Below are positions 26,155 to 35,467 of a DNA stretch of 42,257 nt, piece after piece. The stretch's first letter is position 1. Each line of letters starts with the position of its first letter. The notes beneath the pieces are model-generated. The model worked only from the letters and a program-made list of their open reading frames with translations. It made no database searches and was not told the DNA's origin. Location: positions 1,836,396-1,878,652 of the forward strand of contig NZ_OCVX01000003.1 in NCBI RefSeq assembly GCF_900232995.1. The letters run 5' to 3'. Source of the DNA: Mycobacterium simulans. GTDB taxonomy: Bacteria > Actinomycetota > Actinomycetes > Mycobacteriales > Mycobacteriaceae. The position numbers and the translations under genes were made by a program.

Positions 26155-26245
26155 CACAGAGCCCATCCTGGCATGCTCGCCACCACATGGTCCGGGCAGC
26201 GGGGCCCGGCAAGGCTCCGGCGTGTCTCGGGCAGAATCTGTCGGC

Positions 26246-26845
26246 ATGGGCGTGCATAACCACCGACTGCTGCTGCTTCGCCACGGCGAGACCGAGTGGT
26301 CAAGATCTGGCCAGCACACCGGTCGCACTGATATAGAGCTGACCGAAGCTGGCCGCGCACAGGCCAAGCTGGCCGGGCAGGCGCTGGCTCAACTCAACCT
26401 TGATGACCCGGTGGTGATCAGCAGCCCGCGTAAACGATCCTTGGTCACCGCCGAGTTGGCTGGGCTAGCCGTCGACGAAGTATCTCCCTTGCTCGCCGAG
26501 TGGGATTACGGTTCCTACGAAGGCCTGACGACCCCGCAGATCCAGGAATCGGAACCTGATTGGCTGGTGTGGACGCATGGATGCCCGGGCGGCGAAAGCG
26601 TTTCGCAGGTCAGCGATCGCGCCGATCGCGCGGTCGCTTTGGCGCTGGGGCAGATGGCGTCGCGCGACGTGTTGTTTGTCAGCCATGGCCACTTCTCCCG
26701 CGCGGTGATCACGCGTTGGGTCGAGCTGCCGCTAGTCGAGGGCAGCCGCTTCGGCATGGCTACTGCCTCGATTGCAATTTGCGGGTTCGAGCATGGGGTG
26801 CGCCAGCTCTGTGTGCTCGGTTTGACCGGTCATCCGGTCAATTGA
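26246..26845 (+). CDS. gpm2: Histidine phosphatase-family protein Gpm2 (Rv3214)
   Basis: A 199-residue phosphoglycerate mutase-like protein. The catalytic LLLLRHGETEW is at the N-terminus, and VLFVSHGHFSRAVITRWVEL carries the second catalytic His. The family includes mutases, but the M. tuberculosis protein has been described as a broad acid phosphatase. GGCAGGAATC-type sequence is not obvious upstream; ATG 26246 (MGVHNHRLLLL) is the start consistent with the family. Its stop overlaps the entC start by 4 nt. Confidence 0.9.
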   Translation: MGVHNHRLLLLRHGETEWSRSGQHTGRTDIELTEAGRAQAKLAGQALAQLNLDDPVVISSPRKRSLVTAELAGLAVDEVSPLLAEWDYGSYEGLTTPQIQESEPDWLVWTHGCPGGESVSQVSDRADRAVALALGQMASRDVLFVSHGHFSRAVITRWVELPLVEGSRFGMATASIAICGFEHGVRQLCVLGLTGHPVN

Positions 26846-27942
26846 TAGGCAACGAGCCGCCGTTCGTTCTGTGCGGGCCGGGAGGCGCTCTCGTTGCCGA
26901 CGGGGTACGGACGCACTACTGCGATCTGCGCGCGGCGCAAGCCGCACTGGTCTCCGGAGAAGCACCAATGTTATTGGGTGCGCTTCCTTTTGACGTAAGC
27001 AGGCCAGCCGCGTTGATGGTGCCCACGGCGGTGCGGCACCTCGAAGCGCTGCCCGATTGGCCGATCGTCCCGTTGCCCGTCGTGCGCATTGGCGCCGCCA
27101 TCCCGTCACTTGCCGACTATCGCTCCCAGATCAGCCGCGCACGGGATCAGCTTGCCGCGCCGGGCAACTCGCTGCGCAAGGTGGTGCTGGCCCGAGCATT
27201 ACAGCTAGCCGCCGACACACGGCTGGACGGCCGCGTCATCCTGCGCCGGCTGGTTACAGCCGACCCGACGGCCTATGGCTACCTCGTCGACCTGACCCCC
27301 GCCGGTGACAACTACACGGGGGCGGCTCTGGTGGGCGCCACTCCAGAACTTCTGGTTGCGCGGTTCGGCGATCGAGTCGTATGTCAGCCATTCGCCGGCT
27401 CAGCCCCGCGTGCCGAAGAGCCCGACGTCGACGCCGCCAACGGGGCCGCGCTGGCCGCTTCGGCCAAAGACCGCCACGAGCACCAATTGGTCATCGACAC
27501 GATGCGCGCAGCCCTCGAGCCACTGTGCGAGGACCTCACGATCGCATCCGAGCCGCAGTTGAGCCGCACCGCCGCAGTTTGGCACCTATGCACACCAATC
27601 AATGGCCGGCTACGCGACACTTCAACTACCGCAATCGATCTGGCGTTGGCGCTGCACCCCACCCCTGCGGTAGGAGGAGTTCCGACCAACGCAGCCGCCG
27701 AACTCATCGCTGCACTCGAAGGAGACCGCGGCTTCTATGCCGGTGCCGTGGGTTGGTGCGATGCGCGGGGCGACGGCCGTTGGGTGGTGTCGATCCGCTG
27801 CGCACAATTATCGGCCGACCGCCGCAGCGCGTTCGCGCGCGCCGGCGGCGGCATTGTCGCCGAATCCGATCCCGACAACGAAGTCGACGAAACCACAACG
27901 AAATTCGCCACGATATTGACCGCGTTGGGAGTCGAACAGTGA
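26842..27942 (+). CDS. entC: Isochorismate synthase EntC/MenF type
   Basis: Converts chorismate to isochorismate, the entry to menaquinone and salicylate-type compounds; since mycobacteria have MbtI for mycobactin, a menaquinone role is plausible. The chorismate-binding domain shows KVVLARALQL, DPTAYGYLVD, GATPELLVAR, PFAGSAPRA, HLCTPINGRL, LHPTPAVGGVPT and the C-terminal RGFYAGAVGW then IRCAQLS and AGGGIVAESDP. The start is taken as TTG 26842, overlapping the gpm2 stop (TTGA); no ATG or GTG sits at the conserved N-terminus. About 366 residues, close to the M. tuberculosis length. Confidence 0.9.
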   Translation: MIGNEPPFVLCGPGGALVADGVRTHYCDLRAAQAALVSGEAPMLLGALPFDVSRPAALMVPTAVRHLEALPDWPIVPLPVVRIGAAIPSLADYRSQISRARDQLAAPGNSLRKVVLARALQLAADTRLDGRVILRRLVTADPTAYGYLVDLTPAGDNYTGAALVGATPELLVARFGDRVVCQPFAGSAPRAEEPDVDAANGAALAASAKDRHEHQLVIDTMRAALEPLCEDLTIASEPQLSRTAAVWHLCTPINGRLRDTSTTAIDLALALHPTPAVGGVPTNAAAELIAALEGDRGFYAGAVGWCDARGDGRWVVSIRCAQLSADRRSAFARAGGGIVAESDPDNEVDETTTKFATILTALGVEQ

Positions 27943-28036
27943 CCCGCGCCGGCCACGATGCAGTGGGGGCGCGCTCCCACAAGTGGGAGGTCCCACCCGC
28001 TTGCGGGGAACGAAGCGACGAGGAGGGCCGGTGCTC

Positions 28037-28519
28037 ATGACCGAGAACGTCCGCCGAGCTACACCAAAAGACAGCGCAGAAATTACGGCCATGATCCACG
28101 AACTCGCCGAATTCGAGCACGCTGCCGACCAATGCACTGTCACCGAAACCCAAATATCGGCAGCCCTTTTCGGCAATTCGCCCACAGTGCAAGGACACGT
28201 CGTCGAGGTTGAGGGCCAAGTCGCCGCGATGGCGCTGTGGTTTCCCAACTTTTCCACGTGGGACGGCGTCGCGGGCATCTACCTGGAAGACCTCTACGTG
28301 CGGCCGAAGTTTCGGCGCCGCGGTCTGGCCCGTGCACTACTTGCGACGCTGGCCAGGGAATGCGTGGACAATGGTTACACACGGTTGGCGTGGGCGGTCC
28401 TGAACTGGAATTCGGGTGCCATCGCGCTCTACGAGGAGATCGGCGGGCAGCCGCAGCGCGAGTGGACTACCTATCGGCTATCCGGCCCACGATTGGCGGC
28501 ATTGGCCGAACCACGCTGA
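28037..28519 (+). CDS. GNAT-family N-acetyltransferase (Rv3216 type)
   Basis: 160 residues. VRRATPKDSAEITAMIHELA at the N-terminus, GIYLEDLYVRPKFRRRGLAR at about residues 82-101 (the acetyl-CoA pyrophosphate loop) and WAVLNWNSGAIALYEEIGGQ are typical of diamine/spermidine-type GNAT enzymes. GAGGAGG lies upstream of ATG 28037. Its 3' end overlaps the convergent membrane-protein gene by 49 nt. Acceptor substrate unknown. Confidence 0.9.
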   Translation: MTENVRRATPKDSAEITAMIHELAEFEHAADQCTVTETQISAALFGNSPTVQGHVVEVEGQVAAMALWFPNFSTWDGVAGIYLEDLYVRPKFRRRGLARALLATLARECVDNGYTRLAWAVLNWNSGAIALYEEIGGQPQREWTTYRLSGPRLAALAEPR

Positions 28520-28902
28520 TCGCCCCCGGCGGCCCAGCGCAAGGACGGCGGACTGAAGAGCAATGCCAGCGCGGAAAGCGCCACGATCCCCACGGGTATG
28601 CCAATCGCCAGCTGATGCGAGCCCACTGTCAGATACCACGCCACCGGCAGCAACAGAAGCTGAGCGAACACCGCTAGCCCGCGGCCCCAGCGCCTGCCGG
28701 CTAGCAATGCGCATCCTCCGGCCAGCACCCCGCCGCCGACCAACACAAACCAGCCTGCGGTTCCCAGCCCGTTGACTATGCGCTGGTCGGCGCCCGCGAG
28801 TCCGCGCACCACCAACACCGCAGCGATTACCAGCGCCGCCGCACCCTGAACCACGACGATCAGTCCGGCTCCACGCACGGTTGTCGGGGTGCGAACAGTC
28901 AC
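28471..28902 (-). CDS. Small integral membrane protein (Rv3217c type)
   Basis: 143 residues from GTG 28902, the length I recall for Rv3217c. Four hydrophobic segments lie at about residues 13-35, 49-68, 73-92 and 97-115, separated by short basic loops (AGRRWGRG). The C-terminal 25 residues are polar and are encoded in the overlap with the convergent acetyltransferase gene. No recognised domain. A start at 29037 would read through an intergenic inverted repeat and is rejected. Confidence 0.82.
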   Translation of the reverse strand: MTVRTPTTVRGAGLIVVVQGAAALVIAAVLVVRGLAGADQRIVNGLGTAGWFVLVGGGVLAGGCALLAGRRWGRGLAVFAQLLLLPVAWYLTVGSHQLAIGIPVGIVALSALALLFSPPSLRWAAGGDQRGSANAANRGPDSR

Positions 28903-28943
28903 AGGGTCAGCGTAGTCATGCAGACCGTCGCGATCTGACGGCG

Positions 28944-29041
28944 TCGAGTGTGAGCTGAAGGCTTTGAGTGTGCCGCTAGGGCGACCAAATCGCGAAACCC
29001 CCACCCTACAAGCACACTCAGGGCCGCCAGTACACACTCGA
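28944..29041. repeat. Nested inverted repeat upstream of the membrane-protein gene
   Basis: The outer arms TCGAGTGTG (28944-28952) and CACACTCGA (29033-29041), and the inner arms TGAGTGTGC (28965-28973) and GCACACTCA (29012-29020), are perfect. The half-sites are direct and inverted copies of one GAGTGTG word, so it could be an operator cluster or a folded element. Confidence 0.65.
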
Positions 29042-29085
29042 TGCCCGGCCCGATCGCGCAGCTCACCCCCTCGTCGCTGCGCGGC

Positions 29086-29192
29086 TTGCCGCGCTCCTCC
29101 TCGCGCCGCTACGCGGCGCGCATCGTCGCACGGCCAGGCTGAATTGCCGCGCTCCTCCTCGCGCCGCTACGCGGCGCGCATCGTCGCACGGC
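29086..29192. repeat. Two tandem copies of a 49-bp repeat
   Basis: Copies at 29086-29134 and 29144-29192 are identical over 49 bp and 58 bp apart. Each contains the palindrome GCGCCGCTACGCGGCGCGC. The layout (CGCTCCTCCTCGCG then CATCGTCGCACGGC) resembles a MIRU-related unit. The second copy ends 15 bp before the start of the lipid kinase gene, so copy number could affect its expression. Confidence 0.88.
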
Positions 29193-29207
29193 ATAGGCTC
29201 ATGGCTC

Positions 29208-30194
29208 ATGCGCGCCGTCCTGATCGTCAACCCAACCGCCACTACCATCACACCGGCGGCTCGGGACCTGGTCGCGCACGCGCTCAAGAGCCGCCTTCAG
29301 CTCACCATCGAACACACCAAACACCGCGGTCACGGCGCTGAACTCGGCCAGTCAGCTGTTGCGGACGGTGTTGACCTGGTTGTCGTGCATGGCGGCGACG
29401 GCACGGTGAGCGGAGTCGTCAATGGCATGCTGGGCAGCCCCGGCACGACTCCGGTCGGACCTGTGCCGGCAGTCGCGATCGTCCCGGGCGGCTCGGCGAA
29501 CGTGTTGGCCAGGGTTTTGGGAATATCACCCGACCCTATCGCCGCCACTAACCAGCTCATCCAGTTGCTCGATGATTACCACCGCCACCAGCAATGGCGT
29601 CGAATCGGGCTGATCGACTGCGGTGAGCGCTGGGCCGTGTTCAACACCGGAATGGGCGTCGACGCCGAAGTGGTAGCCGCGGTGGAGGCCGAACGCGACA
29701 AGGGCGGCAAAGTCACGGCCTGGCGCTATATCCGGGCTGCGGTGCCCGCTGTGTGGGGCTACACGCGCCGCGAACCCACCCTTAAGCTGGAACTTCCCAA
29801 TCGTGAGCCGATTACGGGTGTGAGCTTCATCTTCGTGTCCAACGCCAGTCCGTGGACCTACGCAAACAAGCGGCCGGTCTGGACCAATCCCGACTGCACC
29901 TTCGAATCTGGTTTGGGCGTCTTCGCCCCCACGACCATGAAGACGATCCCCACCCTGCGGATTGTCCGGCAGATGTTCGCAAAACGGCCGAAGTTCAACT
30001 TCAAGCAACTCATCACCGAGGACGATGTCCCATACCTGACGATCACCAGCACTGGGGAGCCCGCGGCCTGTCAGTTTGATGGGGATTACCTCGGCGTGCG
30101 CAAAACCATGACCTTCCGCGCGGTTCCGGATGTATTGGCGGTGGTGGCCCCGCCCGCAAAAAATAAGCCTGACCTGCGGCAATCAAAGATGTGA
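29208..30194 (+). CDS. Diacylglycerol/sphingosine kinase-family lipid kinase (Rv3218 type)
   Basis: 328 residues. AVLIVNPTATTITPAARDLV opens a DAGK catalytic domain with the glycine-rich VVHGGDGTVSGVVNGMLG at about residues 59-76 and PGGSANVLARVLGI at about 93-106. The C-terminal beta domain carries a GVSFIFVSNASPW segment. Family members phosphorylate diacylglycerol, ceramide or related lipids with ATP at the membrane. It lies just after the 49-bp repeats and upstream of the whiB1 control region. Substrate unknown. Confidence 0.88.
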   Translation: MRAVLIVNPTATTITPAARDLVAHALKSRLQLTIEHTKHRGHGAELGQSAVADGVDLVVVHGGDGTVSGVVNGMLGSPGTTPVGPVPAVAIVPGGSANVLARVLGISPDPIAATNQLIQLLDDYHRHQQWRRIGLIDCGERWAVFNTGMGVDAEVVAAVEAERDKGGKVTAWRYIRAAVPAVWGYTRREPTLKLELPNREPITGVSFIFVSNASPWTYANKRPVWTNPDCTFESGLGVFAPTTMKTIPTLRIVRQMFAKRPKFNFKQLITEDDVPYLTITSTGEPAACQFDGDYLGVRKTMTFRAVPDVLAVVAPPAKNKPDLRQSKM

Positions 30195-30275
30195 CAAGGT
30201 TGCGACGCAAATGTTGGGCACAAAGGACCCATAGTGTAGTAGAACGGAGTGAGGGGTTTGGTGACAGAGCGTCAA

Positions 30276-30291
30276 AGTGAGATAGCCCACG
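30276..30291. promoter_or_regulatory. CRP (Rv3676-type) binding site upstream of whiB1
   Basis: AGTGAGATAGCCCACG fits the mycobacterial CRP half-site pattern GTGA-N6-CCAC and, as I recall it, is the same as the CRP1 site of the M. tuberculosis whiB1 promoter. The downstream GCGCTCACGTAACGCT is a possible second site. It links whiB1 to cAMP signalling. Confidence 0.75.
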
Positions 30292-30451
30292 CGCTCACGT
30301 AACGCTATTGACATCTGTTGGGCCTGTGAAACGATCAAAAGGTTGCATGCAGAGATATGTAGAGGTACGGAAGCCTTTCTTGTGCACGCGTTAACCGCCA
30401 AGAAAAATCGCCCGTGCGCACTGCTGCGCACATAGTGAGGAGTAACTGCTA

Positions 30452-30706
30452 ATGGATTGGCGCCACAAGGCGGTCTGCCGTGACGAGGATCCGGAACTGT
30501 TCTTCCCGGTTGGGAACAGCGGCCCGGCTCTTGCGCAGATCGCTGACGCGAAACTGGTCTGTAATCGGTGTCCGGTGACCACGGAATGTCTCAGCTGGGC
30601 TCTGAATACCGGCCAGGACTCGGGTGTCTGGGGCGGCATGAGCGAAGATGAGCGGCGCGCGCTTAAGCGCCGCAACGCCCGGACAAAGGCCCGAAGCGGA
30701 GTCTGA
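30452..30706 (+). CDS. whiB1: Iron-sulfur transcription factor WhiB1
   Basis: WhiB1 is an essential nitric oxide-sensing [4Fe-4S] regulator that binds SigA. The 84-residue protein has the four cluster cysteines at 9, 37, 40 and 46, the turn motif GVWGG at 58-62 and a basic C-terminus (RRALKRRNARTKAR) for DNA contact. GAGGAG lies upstream of ATG 30452. The 257-bp upstream region holds a CRP site, and a strong hairpin follows the gene, so it is monocistronic. Confidence 0.97.
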   Translation: MDWRHKAVCRDEDPELFFPVGNSGPALAQIADAKLVCNRCPVTTECLSWALNTGQDSGVWGGMSEDERRALKRRNARTKARSGV

Positions 30707-30722
30707 AAGACGGTCTCCGAAT

Positions 30723-30754
30723 AGTGCGGCCCCGACCAACGTCGGGGCCGCACT
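30723..30754 (+). terminator. whiB1 terminator hairpin
   Basis: AGTGCGGCCCCGAC and GTCGGGGCCGCACT form a perfect 14-bp stem with loop CAAC, starting 17 nt after the whiB1 stop. There is no U-tract, as usual for mycobacterial intrinsic terminators. It also lies next to the 3' end of the convergent pdtaS. Confidence 0.9.
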
Positions 30755-30767
30755 GCTGTGTGCGCCA

Positions 30768-32270
30768 CTACAACACCAACCGCCCCCGGCGACCAATCGG
30801 TACCCGCAGCACCACATCGGTGCCGCGATTGGGGGCTTCGCGCATCCCCAGCGAACCATCCAGCTCGGCAGATACCAAGGTTCGAACAATCTGCAGCCCC
30901 AGGCTGTCGGACTTCTCCAGGCTGAATCCATCTGGTAATCCACGCCCGTCGTCGTGCACGACGACATCGAGCCAGCGTGCCGATCGTTCGGCGCGAATCG
31001 TCACCGATCCCTCTTCGGCTGTTGGGTCGAACGCATGCTCGATCGCATTCTGCACGAGTTCGGTGATCACCATGATCAGAGCCGTCGCCCGGTCGGAATC
31101 CAGCACACCGAGGTCCCCCACTCGGTTGATCCGAATCGGCGTGTCCACCGACGCCACGTCGTTCATGATCGGCAGGATTCGGTCGATGACCTCGTCGAGG
31201 TTCACTTGTTCGTCCACCGACATCGATAACGCGTCGTGGACCAACGCGATCGACGAGACCCGGCGAACCGACTCGATCAGCGCCTCCCGTCCTTCGGCGT
31301 TGGCTGTGCGTCGAGCCTGCAGCCGGAGCAGCGCGGCTACCGTTTGCAGGTTGTTCTTCACCCGGTGATGGATTTCGCGAATGGTGGCGTCCTTCGATAT
31401 CAGGGCGCGGTCCCGGCGCTTCACCTCGGTGACATCGCGGATCAATATCGCGGCACCAGCGTTGCGCCCATGCACCACCAGCGGCAGCGTCCGCAGCAGC
31501 ACGGTGGCGTCGCCGGCATCGACCTCCATCCGCATGCTCGCCCCGCCCGCAAGCAAGTCCAGCACATGCTCGGCCACCTCCTGTGCCTCGAACGGGTCCG
31601 AGATCAGCGGCCGGGTGACTCTGATGAAATTGTGGCCCTCCAACTCGCTGGTCAGGCCCATCCGGTGGTAGGCCGACAGCGCGTTAGGGCTGGCATACGC
31701 GACAACACCGCTGACATCGAGGCGGATGAAGCCATCGCCTGCCCGCGGGGTGGACCGCGACATGGCCACGTCCCCGACGTCGGGGAAGGTGCCCTCCGCC
31801 AGCATGTGCAGAAGGTCTGTGGCGGTATGCCGGTAGGCCGTCTCCAGGCCGCCCGAACTGCGACGGGCCGCCAGGTCGGTTTGGTGCTGCGTCAGAACCG
31901 CCACCACCTGGTCGCGAAATCGCACCGGCGAGGACTCAACGTTCGGGCCGGGCAGTTGCCGCGAATGGTCTTGGCCCGCATCACTTTCCTGCCGTGCGGT
32001 GCCGGAGGCAAAGGTCTCGGCCACCAGCGGCAGCCGGTCGGCGGAGACCACGCTGCCCACCGCATCGGTCTGCAGCACAGTCGGCGCGGTGTTCGGACGG
32101 CATTGCGCCACGCACACCAGGACGCCGTCGTCTCGACGAACCCACATCAAGTAATCGGCGAACGATAGATCGGCAAGCAACTGCCACTCCCCGACCACCG
32201 CATGCAAATGGTCGACCGCGTTTCCGGGCAGGACCGTGTGTTCGGCCAGCAGGTTACCGAGAGTGGACAT
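30768..32270 (-). CDS. pdtaS: Sensor histidine kinase PdtaS
   Basis: PdtaS (Rv3220c) is a soluble kinase that phosphorylates the RNA-binding antiterminator PdtaR, encoded elsewhere. The 500-residue protein has an N-terminal GAF-like sensing region (VDHLHAVVGEWQLLADLSFA), a PAS domain (about residues 175-290; GFIRLDVSGVVAYASPNALS), a HisKA_2 helix with the phosphoacceptor His in IREIHHRVKNNLQTVAALLR, and an HWE/HATPase domain with ELVQNAIEHAF and DDGRGLPDGF then SLGLQIVRTLV. No membrane segment. It lies 22 bp after the biotinyl-protein gene and is convergent with whiB1. Confidence 0.95.
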   Translation of the reverse strand: MSTLGNLLAEHTVLPGNAVDHLHAVVGEWQLLADLSFADYLMWVRRDDGVLVCVAQCRPNTAPTVLQTDAVGSVVSADRLPLVAETFASGTARQESDAGQDHSRQLPGPNVESSPVRFRDQVVAVLTQHQTDLAARRSSGGLETAYRHTATDLLHMLAEGTFPDVGDVAMSRSTPRAGDGFIRLDVSGVVAYASPNALSAYHRMGLTSELEGHNFIRVTRPLISDPFEAQEVAEHVLDLLAGGASMRMEVDAGDATVLLRTLPLVVHGRNAGAAILIRDVTEVKRRDRALISKDATIREIHHRVKNNLQTVAALLRLQARRTANAEGREALIESVRRVSSIALVHDALSMSVDEQVNLDEVIDRILPIMNDVASVDTPIRINRVGDLGVLDSDRATALIMVITELVQNAIEHAFDPTAEEGSVTIRAERSARWLDVVVHDDGRGLPDGFSLEKSDSLGLQIVRTLVSAELDGSLGMREAPNRGTDVVLRVPIGRRGRLVL

Positions 32271-32292
32271 GCAGGTATGAAAGGTCCAACGG

Positions 32293-32508
32293 CTAGCTGA
32301 TCACGGCGATAAGGTCGCCGGCCTGAATGACATCGCCCACCGAGACGCTCACCTTACTGACGGTTCCGGCGACTTCGGCCAGGACGGGAATCTCCATCTT
32401 CATCGACTCCAGCAGGACCACGGTGTCACCCTTGGCGATTTGGTCGCCTTCGTTGACAACGACTTCGAGCACGCTGGCCACGATCTCGGCTCGAACATCC
32501 TCGGACAT
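32293..32508 (-). CDS. Biotinylated carrier protein (TB7.3/Rv3221c type)
   Basis: A 71-residue stand-alone biotinyl-lipoyl domain. The biotinylation motif ESMKMEIP holds the target Lys at 37, in the hairpin turn between two symmetrical halves (VASVLEVVVNEGDQIAKGD and GTVSKVSVSVGDVIQAGD). It may serve as a carrier for an acyl-CoA carboxylase complex. ATG 32508 gives the known 71-residue length; an extension to 32556 adds non-conserved residues. First gene of a likely pair with pdtaS. Confidence 0.93.
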   Translation of the reverse strand: MSEDVRAEIVASVLEVVVNEGDQIAKGDTVVLLESMKMEIPVLAEVAGTVSKVSVSVGDVIQAGDLIAVIS

Positions 32509-32711
32509 CTTCACCCCACTCGTTTCGGCCATTACGCATGCTGACGGCAGCTTCATCGGGCGTCAATCAGGACATGTATATCGAACCATAAGATCGCTCG
32601 GGACCGCGGCATGCGGGCTACCGGAGCCCTACCACGGGTCGCATGAGACACTGGGCAACAATCGGGCGCACGTTAGCTGCCCTGCATTTGACGAACTACG
32701 GAGGTTCCGAG

Positions 32712-32786
32712 ATGGCCAAGCGTGGCCGCAAGAAGCGCGACCGCAAGTACAGCAAAGCCAACCACGGCAAGCGGCCCAACGCCTAG
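32712..32786 (+). CDS. Ribosomal protein bL37, 24 residues
   Basis: ATG 32712 to TAG 32786 encodes 24 residues: MAKRGRKKRDRKYSKANHGK followed by RPNA. This matches the short, extremely basic bL37 found on mycobacterial 50S subunits by cryo-EM. GGAGG lies 8 nt upstream. It is on the plus strand, between the minus-strand TB7.3-type and rshA genes, and is convergent with rshA 10 bp away. Gene finders routinely miss it because of its size. Confidence 0.93.
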   Translation: MAKRGRKKRDRKYSKANHGKRPNA

Positions 32787-32796
32787 CGCGGGCAGC

Positions 32797-33102
32797 TTAC
32801 TGCCCGCGTCGGATAATTGTGGTCCGGCGGATTTCCATCCGGAGACGTTCCCTTAGGCCCTCGGGAGCCTTTTCGCCTTGGCACTTGGTTGCGATCAACG
32901 CCTTGATGCGCTCCTCGAGGCCGTAATGCTTGAGACAGCCGGGACATGCCTCGAGGTGGCGGCGCAGCCTCTCGCGAGTCTCCGGGGTGCATTCACCGTC
33001 GAGCAGGGTCCAGACCTCGGCGATGACCTGCTCACACCCGTAGTAGTCGAGTGACTCGCCGCCGTCCGGGCAAGTGTCGGATGGGCCAGAAAACTCGCTC
33101 AT
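32797..33102 (-). CDS. rshA: Anti-sigma factor RshA
   Basis: RshA holds SigH inactive under reducing conditions and releases it on disulfide stress or phosphorylation. The 101-residue zinc-binding anti-sigma protein has the HxxxCxxC motif HLEACPGC with His49, Cys53 and Cys56, plus Cys residues at 11, 23 and 38 and a later one in KCQGEK. ATG 33102 overlaps the sigH stop as ATGA, so the two are translationally coupled and made in fixed proportion. Confidence 0.95.
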   Translation of the reverse strand: MSEFSGPSDTCPDGGESLDYYGCEQVIAEVWTLLDGECTPETRERLRRHLEACPGCLKHYGLEERIKALIATKCQGEKAPEGLRERLRMEIRRTTIIRRGQ

Positions 33103-33749
33103 GACGACACCTCCTCATGCGTCTGCTCGCCACGGACAAAGCCCCGCTCCTTGGCCACATCCGCCAACAGACCACGCAGCTGGCGCCGGCCACGATGCAG
33201 CCTCGACATCACGGTCCCGATCGGGGTTTCCATGATCTCGGCAATCTCTTTATAGGGGAAACCTTCGACGTCGGCGTAGTAAACCGCCATGCGGAACTCT
33301 TCCGGCAGCGCCTGCAGCGCCTCTTTGATCTCGGTGTCCGGCAACGCCTCAAGGGCTTCTACCTCGGCCGAGCGCAGCCCGCTCGAAGAATGCTCGGCGT
33401 TGGACGCCAGTTGCCAGTCGGTGATCTCCTCGGTCGGATACTCCGCCGGCTGCCGCTGCTTCTTGCGATAGCCGTTGATGTAGGTGTTGGTGAGGATCCG
33501 GTACAGCCACGCCTTGAGGTTCGTGCCTTCCCGGAATGATCGGAATCCCGCATAGGCCTTGACCATCGTTTCCTGCACCAGGTCCTCGGCGTCGGCGGGA
33601 TTCCGAGTCATGCGCAGCGCGCCGCCGTACAACTGGTCCAACAGCGGGATCGCGTCGCGTTCGAAACGCGCCGTCAGTTCCTCGTCCGTTTCCTCGGGCG
33701 GCGCAGGCTCGGGAATCTCCGACCCTGGCACACCATCGATGTCGGCCAT
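33099..33749 (-). CDS. sigH: ECF sigma factor SigH
   Basis: SigH (Rv3223c) directs the thiol-oxidative and heat stress response. From ATG 33749 it has 216 residues. Region 2 reads [20 protein letters not shown] then [20 protein letters not shown]; region 4 reads [20 protein letters not shown] then [23 protein letters not shown] 33749 gives the known length; upstream in-frame starts at 33833 and 33818 would lie in the leader, near the SigH-type promoter at 33889-33915. Autoregulation is likely. Confidence 0.95.
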   Translation of the reverse strand: MADIDGVPGSEIPEPAPPEETDEELTARFERDAIPLLDQLYGGALRMTRNPADAEDLVQETMVKAYAGFRSFREGTNLKAWLYRILTNTYINGYRKKQRQPAEYPTEEITDWQLASNAEHSSSGLRSAEVEALEALPDTEIKEALQALPEEFRMAVYYADVEGFPYKEIAEIMETPIGTVMSRLHRGRRQLRGLLADVAKERGFVRGEQTHEEVSS

Positions 33750-33888
33750 CTTGATAAACCCGGTCCCTTCGGTTGCGGTGTCACGAGACGCCAACGGCTG
33801 CTCGAGCAGGCTAGTCATTAACACCCGAGACACCTGACCCCTCCTCCCAATCTAGAGGCTGGTACCGACAGTAGAAACCGCCCCAATC

Positions 33889-33915
33889 AACGGCATTAAC
33901 CAGCGCGCTATTTCC
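33889..33915 (-). promoter_or_regulatory. SigH-dependent promoter of sigH
   Basis: On the minus strand GGAAATA (33915-33909), 16 bases and CGTT (33892-33889) match the SigH consensus GGAAYA-N16/17-CGTT. This supports autoregulation of sigH-rshA from about 33882. The divergent dehydrogenase gene starts 27 bp further out, at 33942. Confidence 0.82.
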
Positions 33916-33941
33916 GGGGCCCACTGCGTTACTGTGACGCC

Positions 33942-34790
<849 letters not shown>

Positions 34791-34819
34791 CCATGTCCAC
34801 CGCTGGATAGCCGCTAGGA

Positions 34820-35467
34820 CTACGCCACTTTGGACAGCTCAAACCGGTGGATCTCGAGGCGACCGGTCCGCATCGCGACCTTGAGGGGAAACGGGATATG
34901 GGTGTGACGCAGCAGTTCGAGTGCCGGAACCTGGGCGCTGGTACGTAGTTGCCAGCCGGGAAAGCGCCGCGCGAGATCCTCTTCGCTGATGCCGGCGACA
35001 ATGCCTGGGATTCTCGTGAAACCGGCCATGAGCAACCGGGCTTCGGGGGCAGCGACGCGGGTGACTCCGGCAGCATAGGCGTCGCGCTGATCGCCGGACA
35101 GACCGTAATAGCAACCGCTGTCGATGATCAGGTTGAAGCCGTCGCCGATGTCGAGCTCACCTAACCTGGTCACGTCGCCTTGTAAGAACCACGCGTTGCC
35201 CGCGGTGTCGACCGTGCAGGAACGGGCTTTGTCGATAGCACGGTCGAGCATGTCGATGCCGATCACGTCCCATCCATGGCTGGCGAAGTAGCGGGTGTTT
35301 CGTCCGGCGCCGCAGCCGAGGTCGAGGGCCCGGCCCGGTTCGAGCCGATCGGGCCCTTCCACGAACTGCACAAGCCAGGTATCGGGGACGTCGGCGGAGC
35401 GCAGCGACGGGTTCAGCCCGACGCGAGACAGCAGCTCATACAGGACCCGTAGCGCGTAGCGATTCAC
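34820..35467 (-). CDS. SAM-dependent methyltransferase, class I
   Basis: 215 residues. GRALDLGCGAGRNTRYFASH (motif I) at about residues 46-65, DVIGIDMLDRAIDKAR (motif II) and LIIDSGCYYGL mark a class I methyltransferase. It resembles small-molecule (thiol or tellurite-type) methyltransferases in the LGCGxGRN form. GTG 35467 overlaps the upstream methyltransferase stop as GTGA, so it is the second gene of a TetR-controlled pair. I do not recall it at this place in M. tuberculosis. Substrate unknown. Confidence 0.88.
   Translation of the reverse strand: MNRYALRVLYELLSRVGLNPSLRSADVPDTWLVQFVEGPDRLEPGRALDLGCGAGRNTRYFASHGWDVIGIDMLDRAIDKARSCTVDTAGNAWFLQGDVTRLGELDIGDGFNLIIDSGCYYGLSGDQRDAYAAGVTRVAAPEARLLMAGFTRIPGIVAGISEEDLARRFPGWQLRTSAQVPALELLRHTHIPFPLKVAMRTGRLEIHRFELSKVA

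Noticed and set aside
26560..26841. N-terminal extension of entC inside gpm2
   Set aside because: It is the off-frame reading of gpm2; EntC homology starts at about 26842.
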